NCBI RefSeq assembly: GCF_000185385.1
Contig: NZ_GL622296.1
Location: 952,896-989,368, forward strand
Length of the DNA stretch: 36,473 nucleotides
Source of the DNA: Lachnoanaerobaculum saburreum DSM 3986
GTDB taxonomy: Bacteria; Bacillota; Clostridia; Lachnospirales; Lachnospiraceae
Direction: 5' to 3'
Positions 1-7,055 of this stretch are shown here, piece after piece. The notes beneath the pieces are model-generated. The model was not told the origin of the DNA and did no database searches. It saw only the letters and a program-made list of their open reading frames with translations. Made by a program: the position numbers and the translations under genes. Each line of letters begins with the position of its first letter. Position 1 is the first letter of the stretch.

Positions 1-19
1 TAAGTTAATTTTACCACAA

Positions 20-60
20 AAATAGGACCTTTCGCATGAACGAATGGTCCTATTTCTTTT
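20..60 (+). terminator. Rho-independent terminator of an upstream gene
   Basis: Arms AAATAGGACC (20-29) and GGTCCTATTT (46-55) are perfectly complementary, with a further inner TTCG/CGAA pairing, and are followed by TCTTTT. It belongs to a gene left of the window. The pectinesterase remnant begins immediately after it, with no room for a promoter and a start codon. Confidence 0.75.
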
Positions 61-62
61 AG

Positions 63-1022
63 GGACTTATTTCACAGCCCCTTAATTTTATAAATACGGA
101 AAATAAGAAGATAGAGATAATACTTAAAGATGAAAAATATTTTGAGCAGGTTATTATCACAAAACCTGATATAACATTAAAGGCGAAAGAGGGTGTAAGT
201 CCTAAAATAAGCTTTTATTACGGAATCGGATATAAATATAAAAGCATAGGAAAGTTAGGTTATTTTGAGGAAAATACAGGAGAGTATAAGCATTTTGCAA
301 AAAGATGGGGAGCAACTGTTATCGTTGAAAAATCCGCATATAATTTCAGAGCTGAGAATATAAGCTTTGAAAATTCTTTTAATCTGTATATGACTGAGAG
401 TGAAATATCAGACGGTATTGAGAAAATCAGTAGTGAAGAATACGGACAGAGCAAATGTGAAACCAATGAAGACAGATTATCCATTGAAATTAAAGTGGGA
501 GAGTACCATAATAAAGAGAGAGCGGCTGCATTGGTCTGTGAAGCTGATAATTCTGTATTTGTAAACTGTAATTTTAAATCAAGCCAGGATACATTATATG
601 CAGGACATGGTAAGCAAAGATTTATTTGCTGTAATATCTATGGCAATGTCGACTATATTTTCGGTGAAGAAGATGCAAGAGCTGATTTTATAAAGTGTAA
701 TCTTATATGGCTTGGATATACAGGAAAAGAGCTTTCTCCCGGAATAATATGTGCACCGAAGGGTATATTTTTATTTTATAAATGTATGATAGAAAAGAAT
801 AAAGATAAAAACTATAAAAGTCTTCCGGGATATCTGGCAAGACCTTGGAGAGCAAGCGGTGCGGTATTGTTTTATAAATGTGATATAGAAGAAAACACGG
901 TATGTAAAGAAGGGTTTACACAAATGAATAAAGTTACCCCGGAAGAAGCGGCTTTTTTTGAGCATGAAAATATCTGTAACGGAAAGATTTTTATTACAAA
1001 AAGGGGAAATTCTTTGTTTTAG
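63..1022 (+). pseudogene. 5'-truncated pectinesterase (carbohydrate esterase family 8)
   Basis: The frame is open from base 63 to the stop at 1022, but the first ATG is at 390, in the middle of the fold. The translation upstream of that ATG (roughly 93-390) is clearly pectinesterase, including 'ITLKA' and 'AENISFENS'. The real N-terminus with its secretion signal and first beta-helix turn is therefore missing. The catalytic blocks are present: QDTLYA, GNVDYIFG (nucleophilic Asp) and LARPWR (Arg). The family demethylesterifies pectin on a right-handed beta-helix. No GTG, TTG or ATG start exists in frame between 63 and 389, and a terminator lies directly upstream, so I read this as a deletion remnant. 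A functional short product from ATG 390 (210 aa) is unlikely because it would lose part of the helix. Confidence 0.7.
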
Positions 1023-1043
1023 TAAGTTTATGGAGGTAAAAAT

Positions 1044-1853
1044 TTGAAATTTGGAGTAAGAGTACATGATTTTGGAAGAGATGATGTAAAAATCCTTGCC
1101 AAAAAAGTCAGAGAGTTCGGATTTGAATCAATACATTTGGCTGTAAAAAAGACCTTGCCGGGTATAAGCGGAAATATTGATATAAAGGAAAAAGATATTG
1201 AAAATATAAAAGAGGCATTTAAGGGAATTGAAATCAGTGTATTGGGAAGTTATATTGATTTTACAACAGATGATGATGAAATATGGAAGAATCACAAAAT
1301 CGAGTTTATTGCTGCAATGAGAATAAGCAAGCCGCTGTCTGCACTATATATAGGAAGTGAAAGCTCCTACGGAAACATAAGTATGGAAGATAAGGTAAGG
1401 CTTTTTCCGAAACTTATAGAAAGACTTGACGATATACTCAATGAAGCGGATAAGTATGATGTTTATGTGGCTATGGAACCTGTGGCGGCACATACACTCT
1501 ATTGCAGCGAGTGGACCGGGAAAATGCTTGGTAAGCTTGGAAGTGAGAGGCTGAAAATTATATTCGACCCTTTAAATGTTCTTACAAGAGAGCGTGTAGA
1601 CTCACAGGAAGTATTGTGGAAAGAATGTATAGATGCCTTCGGTAAGGAGACTGAGGTTATTCATTTAAAGGATGGAGTTTTTCCGGATAAAGGCAGGCAT
1701 GTGCCATGTAAACTTGGAGACGGAGTAATGAGATATGAGATTATTGCAAAATGGCTTAAAAAAGAAAAATCTGATATAACTATAATAAGAGAAGAAGCAA
1801 GATATGAATATGCTAAAGAAGATTTGGTGTTTATGAAAAGATTATTTATATAA
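1044..1853 (+). CDS. Sugar phosphate isomerase/epimerase-like TIM-barrel protein
   Basis: The protein has 269 aa and resembles the xylose isomerase-like TIM barrel family (AP_endonuc_2 fold), which isomerises or epimerises sugars with a divalent metal. Candidate metal and acid residues lie in the usual strand ends: MEPVAAHT (Glu), FDPLNVL (Asp), VIHLKDG (His) and IIREEAR (Glu). The start is TTG at 1044, preceded by TATGGAGG at 1030-1035. It begins 21 bases after the pectinesterase stop, so it was probably in the same operon. That makes a role in plant or polysaccharide-derived sugar use plausible, but no substrate can be read from the sequence. Confidence 0.75.
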   Translation: MKFGVRVHDFGRDDVKILAKKVREFGFESIHLAVKKTLPGISGNIDIKEKDIENIKEAFKGIEISVLGSYIDFTTDDDEIWKNHKIEFIAAMRISKPLSALYIGSESSYGNISMEDKVRLFPKLIERLDDILNEADKYDVYVAMEPVAAHTLYCSEWTGKMLGKLGSERLKIIFDPLNVLTRERVDSQEVLWKECIDAFGKETEVIHLKDGVFPDKGRHVPCKLGDGVMRYEIIAKWLKKEKSDITIIREEARYEYAKEDLVFMKRLFI

Positions 1854-1911
1854 AAAGCCAATAATGCTGCCACGGATATGTTGAATTTCACAAACTTGTA
1901 CGATTACCTAA

Positions 1912-2070
1912 GTTTTTGAAATATCTGTCAAGGTTATAATATTTCGGGCAGCTACGACTTTAGGATTTGAAATATATGAAACAGAATCTTTTTATGAATT
2001 CAAAGAAAAAAATAACAATAATATCGGATTTATAGATAAGATACTAAAGTTTATGTATGAATATTTTTAA
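1912..2070 (+). pseudogene. Possible C-terminal remnant of an unidentified gene
   Basis: The frame is open from 1912 to a TAA at 2068-2070. It contains a protein-like tail, including 'GFEIYETESFYEFKEK' and 'GFIDKILKFMYEYF', but no start codon or ribosome site. The region upstream (1854-1911) is interrupted by stops in all frames. I do not recognise the family. It looks like the end of a decayed gene, although a chance open frame cannot be excluded at this length. Confidence 0.3.
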
Positions 2071-2082
2071 AGAGGTGTTAAT

Positions 2083-2469
2083 ATGAGATATAAAGATATA
2101 AGAAGAGAATGTGAAGAATTATGGGCAAAAAATAAATATTATGTACTAAGCAAATCTCATAAAGCATATCTGGAGATAAGGGCGTATTTGAGAGAAAAAG
2201 AACCGGATGTTTTATGGGTAAATAAAAAAATACAGGAAGCAAGAGATATGAAGGAGAGTAAAAAAGATTTTAGTAATGCCGTTCTTCATATATGGGGATA
2301 TTTCAAAAAAGAAGCAAGCACAATGGAAAAGCGGATATTATTTGATATATTAAATGAATATATGGAAGGGGAAAATAACAGGGAAGCTGTAATTGAGTAC
2401 CTTAATACTTTACTGAAAAAATACCCCAATGAATATTTAGAGAAATCCACTTTCTTAACAGGAGAATAA
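2083..2469 (+). CDS. DUF1722 (YbgA-like) protein
   Basis: A 128-aa protein matching the DUF1722/YbgA pattern. An N-terminal helix contains 'WAKNKYYVLSKSHKAYLEI', and a C-terminal helical part 'YFKKEASTMEKRILFDILNEY' is followed by the typical 'YL..STFL' ending. The biochemical role of the family is not established. It is sometimes fused to DUF523 or found near DNA photolyase-type genes. The start ATG at 2083 follows AAAGAGGTG (2069-2077). The stop is one base before the next gene, so the two are co-transcribed. Confidence 0.65.
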   Translation: MRYKDIRRECEELWAKNKYYVLSKSHKAYLEIRAYLREKEPDVLWVNKKIQEARDMKESKKDFSNAVLHIWGYFKKEASTMEKRILFDILNEYMEGENNREAVIEYLNTLLKKYPNEYLEKSTFLTGE

Positions 2470-2470
2470 T

Positions 2471-2839
2471 ATGAGACTATGGCATGAAGAACTTATCCAC
2501 TTATTACCCAAAAATCAGCTTCTTGGACAACATAGGGAGTGTTGCGCTTTGAGGGGAAACGGATGGAAAAAGAAACATAAAACTGTGGACTATGTGTTTT
2601 CATATTCCCCATATCATTTATTCATGTATCATCTATTAGTTATGGAGGAGATGGAAAAAAGAGGATATAATGTTTCTGTGGAATGGAAGAATAAAAATTA
2701 TAGAGGAAAAACAGCAGAAAAGTATGATAATCTTGAAGAGGAAATTATAGACAGCCCGATTTATAAGGAGCATAATAGTGAATACCTGGCTGAATGTATA
2801 GAAAATTTAGAAAAGAAAGGTATACATTTAAAAGTATAG
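2471..2839 (+). CDS. TIGR02328-type protein, related to pyrimidine dimer DNA glycosylase (Pyr_excise)
   Basis: A 122-aa protein with the very conserved start 'MRLWHEELIHLLPKNQLLGQ' and then 'HRECCALRGNGW', 'DYVFSYSPYHLFMYHLLVMEEM' and a 'YRG' near residue 77. These are hallmarks of the TIGR02328 family, which belongs to the Pfam Pyr_excise group that includes T4 endonuclease V-like DNA glycosylases. Activity on DNA is inferred from family membership only. GGAG at 2461-2464 precedes the ATG, and only one base separates it from the DUF1722 gene. The pair may act together in DNA damage or stress response. Confidence 0.7.
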   Translation: MRLWHEELIHLLPKNQLLGQHRECCALRGNGWKKKHKTVDYVFSYSPYHLFMYHLLVMEEMEKRGYNVSVEWKNKNYRGKTAEKYDNLEEEIIDSPIYKEHNSEYLAECIENLEKKGIHLKV

Positions 2840-2860
2840 TTGTTTAGAGGAGATGATGAG

Positions 2861-3409
2861 TTGAAATATTATAAAAAAATAAGACTTGAAAACAATATGC
2901 TTTGTATTATAAGAAATGCTACAATTGACGATGCTAAAAGTGTGCTTGAGAATACTAAGATTATCCGTGAAGAAACAGACTTCCTTCTTTCTTATCCGGA
3001 TGAAATAAATTTTAGTGTTGAGGAAGAAGAGGAATTACTTGAAGATAAAGAAAACAGCCCTTGTGAGATACAAATTTGTGCACTTGTTGATGATAGAATT
3101 ATCGGTTTAGCCAAAATTTCTGCGGTTGGCTCAAAAGACAAGGTAAAGCATCGTGCAGAGTTCGGGATAAGTATTGAAAAAGCATATTATGGAAAAGGTA
3201 TAGGCACTGCATTAACAAAGGCATGTATTGAATGTGCAAAAACTGCCGGCTATAGGCAATTGGAACTTGAGGTGGTTGCTGAAAATAAAAATGCGATTGC
3301 ACTTTATAAAAAATTTGGATTTAAGGAAAGTGGTCGTAATCCAAGAGGCTTTTGTTCTCGTTATACCGGATGGCAGGAACTTATATCTATGTTGTTAGAA
3401 TTAGATTGA
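2861..3409 (+). CDS. GNAT-family N-acetyltransferase
   Basis: The protein has about 182 aa. The acetyl-CoA-binding motif A is visible as 'GISIEKAYYGKGIGTALTKA' (the Q/R-x-x-G-x-G/A type signature, here YGKGIG). Motif B follows, 'LELEVVAENKNAIALYKKFGF', with the final 'YKKFGF' element common in RimI/PhnO-like acetyltransferases. I chose TTG at 2861 because GAGGAG lies at 2847-2852. A longer in-frame TTG at 2840 has no ribosome site of its own. The substrate cannot be told. It sits 22 bases after the TIGR02328 gene. Confidence 0.8.
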   Translation: MKYYKKIRLENNMLCIIRNATIDDAKSVLENTKIIREETDFLLSYPDEINFSVEEEEELLEDKENSPCEIQICALVDDRIIGLAKISAVGSKDKVKHRAEFGISIEKAYYGKGIGTALTKACIECAKTAGYRQLELEVVAENKNAIALYKKFGFKESGRNPRGFCSRYTGWQELISMLLELD

Positions 3410-3610
3410 AAATATTTTGTACTATAGATAAGTGACAGCTTAGATTGACATAGTAATGTTTATATTTCAGGGGGAAATTAAAGCAATGACTTATCCCTGA
3501 TTGTTACAGTTTTAAAGAATAACTTAGGAGAACGCTCATGTGATATTTTTAAATTTGAGGCAGGGTTATTGTAAGAGAATATGAATTTATAATTTTTGGA
3601 GATAATTTGA

Positions 3611-4060
3611 ATGAATGATAAAGTAAAAGATTTTTGGACTAAATTCTGTAATGAAAAGAAATTACCGGAAGATATAAAATATCAGGCATGGAGTTTCGGA
3701 AATACAAAAGAGATGGCTGATGAATTGGCGGAATTAGTCAATTGTAATATTAAGACAGCTACAACTTCAGCATTTGAACTATATGAAACAGGGGATGATA
3801 TACCCAAGGTGGGAGAGTATAATATTATTCTAGGCGGTTCTAAAGAGCCGGTATGTATTATACAAACAAAAGTAGTGTATATAATGCCTTATAATTTAAT
3901 TACACCGGAACATGCATGGCATGAAGGTGAAGGTGATAGGAGCTATAAGTATTGGAGAGAGGTTCATGACAGATTCTTTGTGGAAGAATATAAAGCAGTA
4001 GGGAAAAAATTCTATGAACAGGCTCCAATGTTATGCGAAGTATTTGAAAAAATATATTAG
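3611..4060 (+). CDS. ASCH domain-containing protein
   Basis: A 149-aa protein matching the single-domain ASCH group. Its signatures are 'KTATTSAFELYE' near residue 50, 'PKVGEYNIILGGSKEPVCII', 'HAWHEGEGDRSYKYWREVHD' and 'RFFVEEY'. ASCH is a PUA-like beta-barrel fold thought to bind RNA or modified bases; a few members hydrolyse acetylated cytidine. The function here is unknown. Its start ATG follows TTGGAGAT (3597-3604). The 200-base gap upstream carries a possible TTGACA (about 3446-3451) but no convincing -10 box. Confidence 0.75.
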   Translation: MNDKVKDFWTKFCNEKKLPEDIKYQAWSFGNTKEMADELAELVNCNIKTATTSAFELYETGDDIPKVGEYNIILGGSKEPVCIIQTKVVYIMPYNLITPEHAWHEGEGDRSYKYWREVHDRFFVEEYKAVGKKFYEQAPMLCEVFEKIY

Positions 4061-4197
4061 ATGACTTCAGGTTTGCTGAAGCAAAACAACTAAACATAAG
4101 AAATAACAGATTAATTCAAGAAACAAATAAATCATAAATCTGTATAAACAGATGCCACTGATATGTTGTTGAATGTTTACTCTTTAAAATAAGCTAC

Positions 4198-4226
4198 TTG
4201 ATTTATTTTATAAAAAGAGGTATAAC
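4198..4226 (+). promoter_or_regulatory. Sigma-A-type promoter of the metal transporter operon
   Basis: TTGATT (4198-4203) and TATAAC (4221-4226) are separated by exactly 17 bases in an AT-rich gap. Transcription would start near 4233, so the palindrome at 4235-4254 would sit at the very start of the transcript. Confidence 0.55.
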
Positions 4227-4234
4227 TATAAATG

Positions 4235-4254
4235 TAGTTAGGTTATCCTAACTA
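4235..4254. promoter_or_regulatory. DtxR/TroR-type operator palindrome
   Basis: TAGTTAGG (4235-4242) and CCTAACTA (4247-4254) are exact reverse complements around a four-base centre. The core TTAGG-N4-CCTAA matches the general shape of DtxR/IdeR-family operators. It lies just downstream of the predicted -10 box, where a bound repressor would block initiation. The operon's last gene encodes a DtxR-like domain, which makes that protein the obvious candidate ligand. Confidence 0.7.
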
Positions 4255-4289
4255 AATAAATTAAATTACCTTTATCAGGGGGAGAGATT

Positions 4290-5279
4290 ATGTTTAAAAG
4301 AAGATTAAGTATGTTTATGGCAGCCATGGGTATGGCATTCTCACTTGTTGCATGTTCAGGAGCTAAAACTGCCGATACAAAAAGCGCCGAAACCAAGGCT
4401 GTGGAGGAAACTACAAAATCTGAGGCAAAGTCTGAAAGTACGGATAAAAAGAATGTGGTGGTAACTACTTCATTTTTGCAGGATATGGTTGAACAGCTCG
4501 CAGGAGATACTGTAAATGTGGAACTTATAATACCTGCTGGAGAGGATCCGCATCTGTATGTGGCAAAGCCTGAGGATTATACAAAGTTAAGTTCGGCAGA
4601 CCTTACTCTTTATCACGGTCTGCATTTTGAGGGAAAGATGGTGGATGCACTGGAAGCCGGCGGAGAGTCGGTAAGCAAGGATTTTCCTAAAGATCGTATA
4701 GGTACAATGGATGAAGGCGGAGAAATTATTACCGATCCTCATTTTTGGTTTGATATTGATTTGTACAAAATGGCGGTGGGGGTTGCAGCTACATCTCTTG
4801 AAAATCTGAATCCCGAATACAAGGATAAATATGAGGAGAATAAGGTCAAATACTTGGATGAGCTTACACAGCTTGATAAGTATGTAAGAGAGAATATATC
4901 CTCCATACCTAAGGAGAGCAGATATCTTATAACACCTCATGATGCCTTTAATTATTTTTCAAGGGCATATGATATAGAGGTTAAGGCTCCTCAGGGAGTT
5001 AGCACAGAGTCCGAGGTGGCAAATCAGGATATACAAGAGACTATTGATTTTATAGTGGAGCATAAGATCAAGGCGATATTTGCCGAGTCCACCACAGATC
5101 CCGCTCGTATGGAAAAGCTGAAAGAGGGTGCCGCTGCCAAGGGAGCGGATGTTAAGATAGTAAGCGGTGAAGGAAATGAATTATTCTCAGATTCATTGGC
5201 TCCAAAGGGGCAGGACGGAGATACATATATTGATATGTATAAGCATAATGTAAAGCTTATTACCGAGAACTTAAAATAG
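4290..5279 (+). CDS. Metal ABC transporter substrate-binding lipoprotein (TroA/ZnuA/MntC family)
   Basis: A 329-aa protein with a lipoprotein signal (residues 1-22, lipobox LVAC, lipid-bearing Cys22). A Lys/Glu/Ser/Thr-rich linker follows, then a cluster A-I metal-binding fold. Three expected histidine ligands are visible in GEDPHLY, TDPHFWF and TPHDAFN. The acidic ligand is probably in the 'KGQDGDTYIDMYKHN' tail. The short charged loop has no His-rich stretch, so manganese, iron and zinc all remain possible. The ribosome site is GGGGGAG (4279-4285). It is the first gene of a four-gene operon controlled by the palindrome at 4235-4254. Confidence 0.9.
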   Translation: MFKRRLSMFMAAMGMAFSLVACSGAKTADTKSAETKAVEETTKSEAKSESTDKKNVVVTTSFLQDMVEQLAGDTVNVELIIPAGEDPHLYVAKPEDYTKLSSADLTLYHGLHFEGKMVDALEAGGESVSKDFPKDRIGTMDEGGEIITDPHFWFDIDLYKMAVGVAATSLENLNPEYKDKYEENKVKYLDELTQLDKYVRENISSIPKESRYLITPHDAFNYFSRAYDIEVKAPQGVSTESEVANQDIQETIDFIVEHKIKAIFAESTTDPARMEKLKEGAAAKGADVKIVSGEGNELFSDSLAPKGQDGDTYIDMYKHNVKLITENLK

Positions 5280-5310
5280 TAATTAAAGTAGGCTTAAACA
5301 GACTTTTAAC

Positions 5311-5410
5311 GGTTCAGGTATGCAGGCATGATATTTAAAATTTACATCTGATTTGCAATTTTTGTAAGTTTAGAAAAATGTTACAGGCTGTATTTCTGCA
5401 CACCTGAACC
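5311..5410 (+). repeat. Long intercistronic inverted repeat between binding protein and ATPase genes
   Basis: The arms at 5311-5325 (GGTTCAGGTATGCAG) and 5396-5410 (CTGCACACCTGAACC) pair at 14 of 15 positions around a 70-base loop. No U-tract follows. A hairpin of this sort after the first cistron commonly stabilises the upstream mRNA, so that binding protein exceeds ATPase and permease. That role is inferred. Confidence 0.6.
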
Positions 5411-5453
5411 ATAGTTTATTACTGTTACATCGCAGATGCAAAATGGAGATAAT

Positions 5454-6164
5454 ATGGAAAAAGTATTGATACATGTGGAAGACTTTACAATGGCATATAC
5501 CGATATTCCTGTAATATGGGATATGGACCTGGATATATATGAGGGAAGTATTACCGCCATAATAGGACCTAACGGTGCCGGAAAATCCACTCTTATGAAA
5601 GGGATACTAGGGCTTATGAAGCCTATTTCCGGTAAAGTAACTATTATGGGTAAGTCTTATAAGGAGGTATACAGGCAGATTGCTTATATACCACAGACCA
5701 CCACGGTAAATTGGAATTTTCCCACTACAGTTATTGATGTGGTGACTATGGGAAGATATGCAAGTCTTGGGCTGTTTAAAAGGGTAAACTCGTCTGAAAA
5801 GGAAAAAGCTTTAGAAGCATTAAAAAAAATGAAAATGGAGGAATTTGCAAACAGGCAGATTTCAGAACTTTCAGGGGGACAGAAACAAAGGGTATTCATA
5901 GCAAGGGCGATTGCTCAGAATGCCCTTATTTACTTTATGGATGAACCTTTGGCAGGAGTTGATAAAAAAACAGAGAATATAATTATAGAAACCATGAGGG
6001 AGTTTAAAAGAGAGGGAAGGACAATAATTGCCGTACACCATGATTTAAACACCCTATGTGAGTACTTTGACCATGTGGTAATGGTCAATAAACAACTTAT
6101 AGCAAGCGGAAAGACCGTGGAAACCTTTACAAATGAAAATATAGCGGCAACATATGGGGAGTAG
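5454..6164 (+). CDS. Metal ABC transporter ATP-binding protein
   Basis: The protein has 236 aa from the chosen start. The Walker A motif is GPNGAGKST, the signature is LSGGQKQR, Walker B is ALIYFMDEP, and the switch histidine is in AVHHDL. The sequence is closest to the Mn/Zn/Fe ATPases of the TroB/MntB/ZnuC type. I take ATG 5454, which has GGAG at 5445-5448. An in-frame ATG at 5436 adds six residues but lacks a ribosome site. The permease gene begins four bases after the stop. Confidence 0.9.
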   Translation: MEKVLIHVEDFTMAYTDIPVIWDMDLDIYEGSITAIIGPNGAGKSTLMKGILGLMKPISGKVTIMGKSYKEVYRQIAYIPQTTTVNWNFPTTVIDVVTMGRYASLGLFKRVNSSEKEKALEALKKMKMEEFANRQISELSGGQKQRVFIARAIAQNALIYFMDEPLAGVDKKTENIIIETMREFKREGRTIIAVHHDLNTLCEYFDHVVMVNKQLIASGKTVETFTNENIAATYGE

Positions 6165-6167
6165 ACT

Positions 6168-7055
6168 ATGAATATAAGTATGATTACACAGTATTCATTT
6201 ATTGTGGTTGCAATAGGAACAATGCTGCTTGCCATGGCAACCGGAATAGTGGGAACTATAAGTATATTAAAGGGGCAGAGTTTGATTGGAGATGCGGTAG
6301 GTCATGCATCATTGCCCGGAATTATTCTGGCTTTTATGATATCCGGCAGAAAAAGTTCCATTATTTTGATGCTTGGGGCAATAGCCGCAGGAGTAATCGC
6401 CTTTATTCTTATACAGATTATTGCGGAAGGTTCAAAGATAGAGGCAGATACTGCAATGGCGGTTATTTTATCCGCAATGTTCGGTCTTGGAATGGTATTA
6501 AAGAGCCATATTCAGGGAAATCCGAAGTATCAGGGGGCATCACAATCAGGACTTGCAAGTTATATATTCGGGCAGGCGGCATATATACTAAGGGAAGATG
6601 TTTATATAATATTGACGGTGTCTATTATATCGTTGGTTTTATTTGTGATTTTTTATAAGGAAATAAAGGTATATGTATTTGACACGGTATATGCCTATAC
6701 AATAGGAATAAATTCAAGGCTTATATCACTTCTTATAATGATAATCACTATGATACTTATAGCAGCCGGTCTAAAGGCGGTGGGAGCTATTTTAATAAGC
6801 AGTATGCTTATAACTCCGGCGGTTGCCGGCTTACAGTGGAGTAAAAGCTATGAGAAGGTACTGTTTATAGCAGCTTTTACAGGAGCTGTGTCGGCATTTT
6901 TGGGAACATTTATAAGCAGTGTGGTAAAAGGATTTTCCACAGGACCAAGCATTATACTTATAATGTCAATCATTGCACTTTTATCGGTGTTGTTTGCACC
7001 GAGGGGAATTGTCAGGATGATCTTAAATATAAGAAGGATGAGGGGTGGAAAATGA
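6168..7055 (+). CDS. Metal ABC transporter permease (TroC-like, ABC-3 family)
   Basis: A 295-aa integral membrane protein with about eight hydrophobic segments. It has the ABC-3 hallmark 'SLIGDAVGHASLPGIILAF' near residues 38-56, and 'ILISSMLITPAVAGLQWSK' near residues 205-223. It forms the translocation path together with the next gene product. Its end overlaps the next start (ATGA at 7052-7055), which shows translational coupling. Confidence 0.88.
   Translation: MNISMITQYSFIVVAIGTMLLAMATGIVGTISILKGQSLIGDAVGHASLPGIILAFMISGRKSSIILMLGAIAAGVIAFILIQIIAEGSKIEADTAMAVILSAMFGLGMVLKSHIQGNPKYQGASQSGLASYIFGQAAYILREDVYIILTVSIISLVLFVIFYKEIKVYVFDTVYAYTIGINSRLISLLIMIITMILIAAGLKAVGAILISSMLITPAVAGLQWSKSYEKVLFIAAFTGAVSAFLGTFISSVVKGFSTGPSIILIMSIIALLSVLFAPRGIVRMILNIRRMRGGK

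Larger units (their letters stand above)
1868..4178 (+). repeat. Pair of similar short direct sequences flanking the accessory genes
   Basis: TGCCACGGATATGTTGAAT (1868-1886) recurs as TGCCACTGATATGTTG plus TTGAAT (4153-4174). That is 15 of 16 bases followed by a three-base insertion. The pair brackets the DUF1722, TIGR02328, GNAT and ASCH genes. It may be a remnant of duplicated sequence or of an inserted segment, or chance. Confidence 0.3.

Noticed and set aside
390-1022. Stand-alone 210-aa protein from ATG 390
   Set aside because: Conserved pectinesterase sequence continues upstream of this ATG in the same frame, so the ATG is internal to a truncated gene.
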